NCBI GenBank assembly: GCA_918026815.1
Contig: CAKJVC010000032.1
Span: forward strand, 1-16,159
Origin: Chalara sp. BL73
Taxonomy: Eukaryota; Ascomycota; Leotiomycetes; Helotiales
Direction of reading: 5' to 3'
DNA: 16,159 nucleotides
Shown here in pieces: positions 9,688-16,159 of this stretch. Position numbers and translations under genes: made by a program. How positions within the stretch are numbered: the stretch's first letter is position 1; the number at the start of each line of letters is the position of its first letter. A model generated the notes under the pieces. It was not told where the DNA came from. It was given only the letters and a program-made list of their open reading frames with translations, and searched no databases.

Positions 9688-9699
9688 TCTCTCTCTCTC
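9688..9699. repeat. (TC)6 pyrimidine tract
   Basis: Six TC units lie within a longer C/T-rich stretch starting near 9675. In fungi such CT-rich tracts are common just upstream of transcription starts, so this might mark a promoter reading to the right, but no gene follows that I can recognise. Confidence 0.7.
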
Positions 9700-10715
9700 A
9701 AGCCAGAATCCTTCTTCTCGTGTGTCGAGCGTACATATCACCAATGTTCATTGCATCCAACTCCACAAGGAGGGAAGAATTCATTGATCTGTGTCTTGCC
9801 GCGCTTTATGTCCCTACCGTACCCGGCATGGGAATTTTAATATCAACAATGGCCGTTTCAATCGGATATTTGGAATGCAATTGGCGTGTGCTGGGCTATA
9901 TTTGTGGTTGCAGATCTCTGGAGCTTTTTTGGGGGCTCGCTGTTGATGCAGACTTAGTGCTAGACGGATCACCTGCCAAAAAGTAGAGGGACCTCAAGGC
10001 TGCTGCCAGACATACATATACTGATCCTTCGGTTCAAAAGCTCCAATTGACTCAAAGTACAGAATTCGCAAAGCAAATAAATAGAGAAAATGAGGGAGGA
10101 AATTGACATTTCATTCCGTCGGTATCATGACTATGCTATAAACTCCAGCTGCCCATATGCATCCAGTCGTGAAAGTCATTAGCGCCTCTTCCATCCCTCC
10201 ATCCTTTCCATGCATATGCCTCTCTTCATTTATACATATCCTCAGCTCTCCTACAGCCGGCTCTCGCCAGCACTGTCTCGTAAAAGAGCGTAATAATTCT
10301 TTAGTAAAATACAACAACGGAAACCATGAACGCCAGGCAATGCGTGCGAGGAATAAGTATGTCGATGCTGGATCGACTCTGATGTTGATTTGCACGACCT
10401 GTCGTTTCTTCGTTTCGTGGGAGCAAAATTTGGGAAATGTCTTGTCTGTCGTTACTGTCATGGGTTTTTATAATACGGGTACAAGAATTGGAATAAGGAA
10501 AATTGTTCTCTCCGCGAAGTCTATGAGAAGCATTGGTCTGTGTCCTTTGAAGTGTTTTGCAAAGTGTCGAGTGTCGGATCCAAGAACCAAGCTTCACTAT
10601 CTTCAATCGTGAAGAAACGAAATTTTTTGGTACACAATCACAAAAGTAATAGCAAGCCATCCGATCCAGCAAATAGGTGATCTTGTAGCTTCAATAGACA
10701 AAACCTAAATACTGT

Positions 10716-12623
10716 TTAGGTATAGACCTCAGGGCCGCGTCTACTCGGGTACGCGTACCCGTGGTGAGGCTCACTACCCCGTCTATATGGATCCACAGGA
10801 GTTGCAGTTGCATAAGTGGTGGGTGGTGCATAGCTGTAAGAAACGTCTGAAGGTTTATATGCTTGTGCATATTTCACCTCTCCAAACAGAGTAGTGGGTG
10901 ATCGTCCGCTGCTCGTAGCATGACGAGTACTAGATTCCCGAGGGGCCATTGGTGGTCGAGCATCGCGGATCACAGGTTTTTCTTCTACATAGTAGATCTT
11001 AGCCTGCGATTGCGAACGCTGTGGAGCTTGACGAGATGAGCTGCTGCCTCTTGTAGCCAGAGGTGGGCGTTCAGTGGTGCGTCTACCGTCTCGAGAAGAG
11101 CTGCGATCTCGGGAATGCATATAGACTCCATCATCGACATTATGCAGTTCGGAGCGATGTCGTGATGGTACTGCTTTGCTGTCGATGATGCTGTATTTAG
11201 TTGCCTTTGTGTGTTTCGAGCTTTCCCGTTCCCTTTCTCTCCGAGGTGGACTGCTAGAGTAACGTGGCGACCGATGGTGGGTAGGGGAATCTGAATCGGA
11301 GTCTGAAGCATACAGCTCAGCTTTCAACCTGCTTCCGCTTGATGCACCAGCCTGGAAGGTTTGGGCTCGGGGAAGAGGAGGCATCGCGCTTCTCTCAGAT
11401 GATCGAGGATACTCTTGTGTTTTCGATCTGCTTGGCTTCTCTCTTCCAACCATTTGCTCCAGAATGGTGGGAGATGAAGAATGTGAGGGCATTTTCGGAG
11501 TCTTGATAATTGGGGGCGACGGCGGCTCCACAATCTGAATACCATCTCTCGTCCGAGAAGAACCTTTCGATCTTCTATGTTCCTTCTCAGACGTCTCCTT
11601 GCTTCGTGGTTGAGGGGTATCCGAGGTTCTTCGACTGCTTCTCGCAGACGACCGTCTAGGCGAGTCATCTTCACTAGGATAGTAGGAGTGAGGAGAAACA
11701 TGTGTTGGCGAAGCGTGCTGTACGTTGTATGTCGGGGGTGCAGCATAAGTTTCAGCTCTTCGCAACGGAGGAGCAACAAATTCTTTCTCCACAGGAACCG
11801 CTTTCGATCGTGCAGCTTGCATGTACTGAGCGGCATAGTCCCTATGGGTATCCCATTTTTCTGCTAAAGGTGCCTCTTTCCGTCTCTCATCATGCCGGAG
11901 GGGATCCTCGCGCCGCTCCTTTCGCGGGGGTATCCTGTAATCATCCTCATCATCTTCAACATATGGCTGACTCCTGCTGTATTTCTCTTCCGCGCCTCTT
12001 CGCTTCTCTTTATCCCTAGACTTCTTCTTCTCCCCATGGGCGGCTCGTCTCGACTCCTTCTCCCATCTTTCCCTATCTCTGTCATCATCTCTGTATGATC
12101 GATCTCGATCTCGCTCTCCATCTCTCGTTGTGGGGCGTCTCCTGTCTGCTGACTCGTAACTGGCTGATTTCTTCGCTGCTCGTAAAGGTATTTCGTACTC
12201 GTCCTCGTGCGATCTCGATGTTGGACCCGGAGGAGGGTAGCTTGAGTGAGGACTCGAGTAAGGCGAAGGTGGTGGCCGCGAGGTAGAGAAGGTGGTAGGT
12301 CGTGGTTCGGCAGTCCTGATTTCGTATTCGAAAGGATTGCTCCTGGCGGTTGGTTTGCCACCTCCGGCCATTTCTGCTCTCAGCGCAAATAGCTTAACCT
12401 GGGCATCGTATTGTGCCCGCTTCCCTTCATCGCTGAGGATCTCATAAGCCTGTTGTACCTTCTGGAACTCATCTTGCTTGATCTTCTTCAACGCCACATC
12501 TTGCACTTTATCTGGATGACACTTCAAAACCAGCTTCCGGTGTGCACTTCGAATCTCTGCTAGTTGTGCCTCCTTCTTCACGCCCAATATCTTGTACGGA
12601 TCCGGGGGTAGGGTGGTCGCCAT
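10716..12623 (-). CDS. DnaJ-domain (Hsp40) protein with long disordered charged tail
   Basis: A single uninterrupted 635-residue frame starts at an ATG and ends at TAA. Residues about 8-74 form a J domain: DPYKILGV, then the HPD motif at residues 36-38 (KCHPDKV), then FQKVQQAYEILSDEGKRAQYD. The HPD tripeptide stimulates the ATPase of an Hsp70 partner, so a co-chaperone role is expected. There is no G/F region, zinc-finger region or C-terminal substrate domain, which places it in class C. The rest is low complexity: Arg/Asp/Glu-rich (about 155-255), then Ser/Arg/Pro-rich with many RS and SR pairs, then a Tyr/Pro-rich end. Such tails are seen in nuclear, RNA-associated J proteins; that location is inference. 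Only the J domain supports the function, and I cannot assign a named orthologue. Long frames on the same and opposite strands here are by-products of its repetitive codons. Confidence 0.93.
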   Translation of the reverse strand: MATTLPPDPYKILGVKKEAQLAEIRSAHRKLVLKCHPDKVQDVALKKIKQDEFQKVQQAYEILSDEGKRAQYDAQVKLFALRAEMAGGGKPTARSNPFEYEIRTAEPRPTTFSTSRPPPSPYSSPHSSYPPPGPTSRSHEDEYEIPLRAAKKSASYESADRRRPTTRDGERDRDRSYRDDDRDRERWEKESRRAAHGEKKKSRDKEKRRGAEEKYSRSQPYVEDDEDDYRIPPRKERREDPLRHDERRKEAPLAEKWDTHRDYAAQYMQAARSKAVPVEKEFVAPPLRRAETYAAPPTYNVQHASPTHVSPHSYYPSEDDSPRRSSARSSRRTSDTPQPRSKETSEKEHRRSKGSSRTRDGIQIVEPPSPPIIKTPKMPSHSSSPTILEQMVGREKPSRSKTQEYPRSSERSAMPPLPRAQTFQAGASSGSRLKAELYASDSDSDSPTHHRSPRYSSSPPRRERERESSKHTKATKYSIIDSKAVPSRHRSELHNVDDGVYMHSRDRSSSRDGRRTTERPPLATRGSSSSRQAPQRSQSQAKIYYVEEKPVIRDARPPMAPRESSTRHATSSGRSPTTLFGEVKYAQAYKPSDVSYSYAPPTTYATATPVDPYRRGSEPHHGYAYPSRRGPEVYT

Positions 12624-13600
12624 GCTTGATTGCTAAGTTGCTGACTGCTGACTTGGGAGGCAAATCTGGGGTGGTGTGCTGGTTATAAGAACGGCCTGAG
12701 GAGTCTATTGCATCGTAATCTGGCAGAAACGTGAATGTCGTGGTATCAAATGAGCAAGCAAGGCACTGTGAATCATTAAATATATTAAAAGGTGTAAAGC
12801 AGATGTATTATGGGAAGGAAGTGATTGTATTTATCGTGTCTCGGTCTGCGATGGCAATTTGATGTCCGGATCCTGGATTGCCCGTGGTTCTGTCTCGGAT
12901 GATGATGATGATGTTCAGCGGTCGAGCCTCTGCTTCTGCTATACTCTGGTCTGGTCACGGGATCTGCGGTAGCGAGTAATGAGAGAGAGAGGCGTGCTTG
13001 GCATCACCAGCCACGTTCTTGTTGCCTGACAATGCAATGGGTATTTCAGGTTGACTCAGCAAGCCGCAGCAGAGATGTCTTCGTAAGCGCCGTGTGGCAA
13101 GTGACAAATTCGCCTTCGCCGAGGTGCCGTAGTATTCGAAAATGATGTGGAAGAAGTTGCAAGTTGAGGATATCGCCAGCAAGAGAACCTCGAGGAATAA
13201 TAGAGGCAATGAGCAAATAAACGAGGGGCGAGGCCCAGTAGTAGGTCTCAGTCCCGTTTGATGTACCCTGCAGTATTGAGTACGCAAGATCGAGGCGGTG
13301 AAGTACGTAGCCGCAAGGTAGCGCAGTGTTGATGGGACAACTAGTGAGCGATGTTGATTGAGGCAGAGGGGCGTATTGACCGGTACTATACTATACTGTA
13401 CAGCCTTGCTAGAAAGAAAGGTGCGCCGGGGCGAACAAGAGAGTGAGCGCGGTCGGGCGGGCGGAACAGGTGGATGAAGAAGGATTGATGAAAGTTGAGT
13501 TGTAGGATATCTGTATGTATTACAAAGTAGACGAAGCAACGGGGAGTTGGAGAGTCGCGACACTGATCGGGCGAAACCTGGTCCTTAAGCTGTTGGTCTG
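12624..13600 (-). promoter_or_regulatory. Upstream region of the DnaJ gene (promoter and 5' UTR)
   Basis: This is the first kilobase upstream of the DnaJ ATG on the minus strand. Read on that strand, it holds a CTTATAA element about 60-70 nt before the ATG and pyrimidine-rich stretches. A 609-nt minus-strand frame (12955-13563) begins at GTG, contains no internal Met codon and resembles nothing, so I treat the stretch as non-coding. The boundary at 13600 is arbitrary. Confidence 0.4.
12898..12912. repeat. (GAT)5 trinucleotide repeat
   Basis: Five GAT units lie about 280 nt upstream of the DnaJ start codon. It is a short microsatellite, likely in the promoter or 5' UTR, with no evident function. 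Confidence 0.9.
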
Positions 13601-16159
13601 ACAAGCTGAGGGATTCCGATCGTGGCTACGATAGCCTGGTCCCCCGTCTGGCGTAGCCTTTTGAAGTTGCACCTGGAGAAGTGACTAGATACTCGATTTG
13701 TACGTATAGCAGTAATAGCTGAAGGATTGACGCCGTGAAGGAAGCGAGTATACTGTAAACCCTACTCTATTGTCTTGACGGGGCCGATGGGTTGCGGGTA
13801 GCTATGGGGAAAGCTGGGAAGCTGATCCGTAAGGATTCCCGAGCCAGGAAGAGTGTGGTATGTGGAGATGGAGGTGGGATAGGTGAGGTATCAATCTCAT
13901 TCAGTCTCGTGCTAGAGAAGAAGCGTGATCTGAGAAGACGAAGTTGTTTTGTTTGTAGGTGATATGTAGAAAACAAATGCTTTTCGATTCCGCTCAGATG
14001 ACTGAACAGGATTGCAACCAGCACCCCCTATCGAAGAAAGTCAACGACGTGGGGAGACACCACTGAAGAGGAGAATCTCAAGCCAGCCCAGGTAGTAAAC
14101 ACCTCCGAATAATACAGATCACCGGATGATGAAACTAAAGACTTTCCCTCTCTTCAGGCCAGTAAACAAAGACCGCTTCATGTCCACTCCTGCGCATTCT
14201 CTCTAATCCTACCATCCACATTACCCACCACCATTGCTAGTTAAACAATACTACATATGGAGTACAAATATCAACTCGGACGTGTTCCAGCGGCCCCAAG
14301 CAACTCTACTGGCAATGGGAACCAGTCGGAACCCCACGATGCCTTTGCGTCAGCCCTCGTCCCTGGTTACTGTTGGCTGTGGGTGGTGGCCTCATGCAGT
14401 TTCTTGCACTGTCAGTGCCAATGATCGGACTACTCTATTGAGCAAATGGGGTTAGTATAGACACACACCTAGATCACTCGATCGTGTGCTAAAAGTGTGT
14501 AGGTTACTAGTTGGGAGCTCAATCATGGGTGATTTAGGGTTGCTTCCATGATCGCCTGCAGCTGTTGCCGTCGTCGCCAAAAGGGTATTTACTGTAAGAG
14601 ACAGCGCAACATCTCGTGTGTGGATAGTAACAGCGCCGTCATGATGACATTATCAGCTATGTAATGATGATGCTGATTGATACAGCATCAAAACGAACAG
14701 CCACACCTGTATGCTCACACCATCGATTCCTGCGTCCAAGCCTATTCATTCCCCTGGACATCCATGGGCCGGTCAACCTTAGCTTGCCGTTCAATGGTTC
14801 GCAGCATCAGGGCAACTCAAGTCAGCCGCGCCCTGAATATTGGCACTCTACTGTTTTTAGTGAGCGTCAAAATCCCAGTCCCCGACGAATCGGCTGGTTC
14901 AATAATACGTTATCGATACTTACTGTTTCAGCGGTGTGTTCCCGTATATCCACAGGCATATCTGAACCAAGCGAGAGGGGGCCAGCCAGATGTACAGTAC
15001 TTCATCGTTGGGTCCCCTTCTCTTGCATATTCCCCTACTTACCGAGCCACTCGTCTGATATCCAGTCCCTAATAGCCTGTCCAGCTTCATGTATCCAGAT
15101 GTTCCTGGACCCTTTAGCAAGACACCACGCAGCTGTAAGCTCCACACCGGGAAACCCAAGCAACTACTAGCAGTCTGCCTCGGTCATACAAATGAATGGA
15201 TGAATCGCCTCAGCTGTGTGACGGTGATACTTACAGTACTACCAGGACTACCGATGTTCTACCCACCCTTTTTGAGGATACTACCCCGGTAGGTACGGGA
15301 GCGATGGGAAGATCATCCTGTATCGCCAGTCGCGGTTGCATATTCTGTGAATTCACCTGCATTTGTGCATGTGTTTGTTTGAGACGCTCGCCAAAGGTTG
15401 ATGCTGATTCGATGTCAAGTTTGGGGTCCACATGGCATGTTCTGCTTCGTTGTTCTAGTGTGCCAATCTTCGCCTTACAGTAGGAGAGTTACCGTACTGT
15501 ATAAAATACCGCATTTCCTCATCTTCTATCCTATCGGTCAGTTCGAGGTTATGGGTATTAGCTACGGTATACTCTTAAGGAGGCTTGAGTAGCATGCTGA
15601 TGGGGAGCTTTTCCGTATGGGTCCCAGGACCTGTCACGGGCACGGGGGATATGCTTCCTTCATTCCATCGTGCTCCTTCTCTGCCGCGTTCCCCAGACTC
15701 CTTGACCTCAATCCCGAAATCAACTAGGTTAACTATTCCTGTGTTACCTGGTGGACTTCCTCCCACATCGCTTCCCGGTTCATCAAAAGCAGATGTGAAT
15801 ATACTGTGATGAAGCTGTATCCTTAATTGGCGGTTCACCCAGCGCTTAAAAGAAAGACAGCAACCGCCCTGGAGGGGTTCTCAGTGCGGGGTCGGTGTGG
15901 CTCAAAAGAACCCTGAATCCCATGTCGGTGCTGGCTTGTGCAAAATCCATCAAGATACGCGTACTATTTCAGGCATTCATTGATTGTACCTTGAAAGAAG
16001 TAAAGCACAGAAATGAGTGGAAACGGGCGAGAACACTCCATAGTCTAGACTTTGCTGCGGGTGGGATGTGGCAGTGGTCCCAGACCTTGTTTTCGGGCGT
16101 GGGCCATACAGTAGACAAGGCCATTCATTGCCTTGGTAGGGCGAGAGCTAGATTTAACA
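13601..16159. other. 2.5 kb right flank without a recognisable gene
   Basis: No frame here matches a protein family I know. Two plus-strand frames overlap (14664-15170, 168 codons; 14677-15072, 131 codons) and compete with minus-strand frames, so none is convincing by itself. The stretch is rich in the word TACTGTA/TACAGTA and holds several strong splice-donor sequences on the minus strand, listed separately. I see no tRNA, rRNA or transposon structure. A gene may begin beyond the right edge. Confidence 0.5.
14924..15486 (-). other. Possible spliced minus-strand transcript (speculative)
   Basis: On the minus strand an open frame runs from about 15485 to 15235 and includes a varied stretch with VDPKLDIESASTFGERLKQ. 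It stops only by reading into GTAAGTATC, a perfect fungal 5' splice donor (15234-15226). Removing 15234-15164 (71 nt, ending TAG) joins it in frame to a 240-nt open exon (15163-14924), which ends at a second identical GTAAGTATC (14923-14915). A third GTAAGT lies inside that exon (15042-15037). I recognise no domain in the product, and I see no clear start or end exon. It may be a coding gene, a long non-coding RNA, or chance. Confidence 0.17.

Larger units (their letters stand above)
7754..10715. other. 3 kb gap without a recognisable gene
   Basis: This region lies between the small ORF and the 3' end of the DnaJ gene. Frames present include 8639-8938 (minus, 99 codons), 9744-9986 (plus, 80 codons from an ATG, somewhat hydrophobic, with LCLAALYVPTVPGMGILIS), 10157-10612 (plus) and 10111-10461 (minus). 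None resembles a known family, several overlap on opposite strands, and some lack an ATG near their start. The part next to 10715 should contain the DnaJ gene 3' UTR. I see no transposase, reverse transcriptase, terminal repeats, tRNA or rRNA. It could hold non-coding transcripts or decayed sequence. Confidence 0.5.

Noticed and set aside
10111..10672. Minus- and plus-strand frames of 116, 123 and 151 codons downstream of the DnaJ stop
   Set aside because: They overlap each other on both strands, resemble nothing and lie where the DnaJ 3' UTR is expected.
11324..12361. Minus-strand frames of 170 and 165 codons inside the DnaJ gene
   Set aside because: They are alternative readings of its Arg/Ser/Asp repeat-rich codons; the 635-codon frame carries the J domain and the HPD motif.
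12955..13563. 202-codon minus-strand frame upstream of the DnaJ gene
   Set aside because: It starts at GTG, contains no internal Met, has biased Leu/Ser/Pro/Arg composition and no family resemblance, so it is probably leader or promoter sequence.
14664..15170. 168-codon plus-strand frame starting with three Met codons
   Set aside because: It overlaps a second 131-codon frame on the same strand and open frames on the other strand, and has no recognisable motif, so I do not call it a gene.

Overview
The window looks like part of a nuclear chromosome of a filamentous ascomycete (Pezizomycotina). The best-preserved proteins read like leotiomycete or related fungal orthologues, but I cannot name the species. 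Introns are 44-65 nt with GTRNGY-type donors and CTRAY-like branch points, and genes lie on both strands without operon structure. All four recognisable genes are conserved housekeeping eukaryotic genes. I found no rRNA, tRNA, CRISPR, intact transposon or secondary-metabolite cluster.

Layout: (1) 1-805, plus strand: the 3' part of SWC5, a subunit of the SWR1 chromatin remodeller with a BCNT-C domain; its frame is interrupted. (2) 1334-3133, minus strand: ARE2-type sterol O-acyltransferase (MBOAT family), four exons, one of whose junctions closes only if a base is missing from a homopolymer. (3) 3134-3786: divergent promoter shared by ARE2 and APL4. (4) 3787-6473, plus strand: APL4, the gamma subunit of the AP-1 clathrin adaptor, five exons including a 10-nt first coding exon. 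(5) 6474-10715: 4.2 kb between convergent genes, with only one weak small ORF (7457-7753, minus) and simple repeats. (6) 10716-12623, minus strand: intronless DnaJ-domain protein with a very long disordered, charged tail. (7) 12624-16159: 3.5 kb without a recognisable gene. It carries an excess of the word TACTGTA/TACAGTA and a possible spliced minus-strand transcript near 14.9-15.5 kb.

The genes do not form one pathway. ARE2 (sterol ester storage at the ER) and APL4 (trans-Golgi/endosome sorting) share an upstream region and could be co-regulated, but nothing here proves it. The most useful observation for a curator is that SWC5 (once or twice) and ARE2 (once) each lose frame at short A/T homopolymers in a way one added base would repair. 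That suggests base-calling error in the source assembly rather than gene death. I found no convincing evidence of a new biological system; the right-hand flank and the 4.2 kb convergent gap are the places most worth RNA-level checking.
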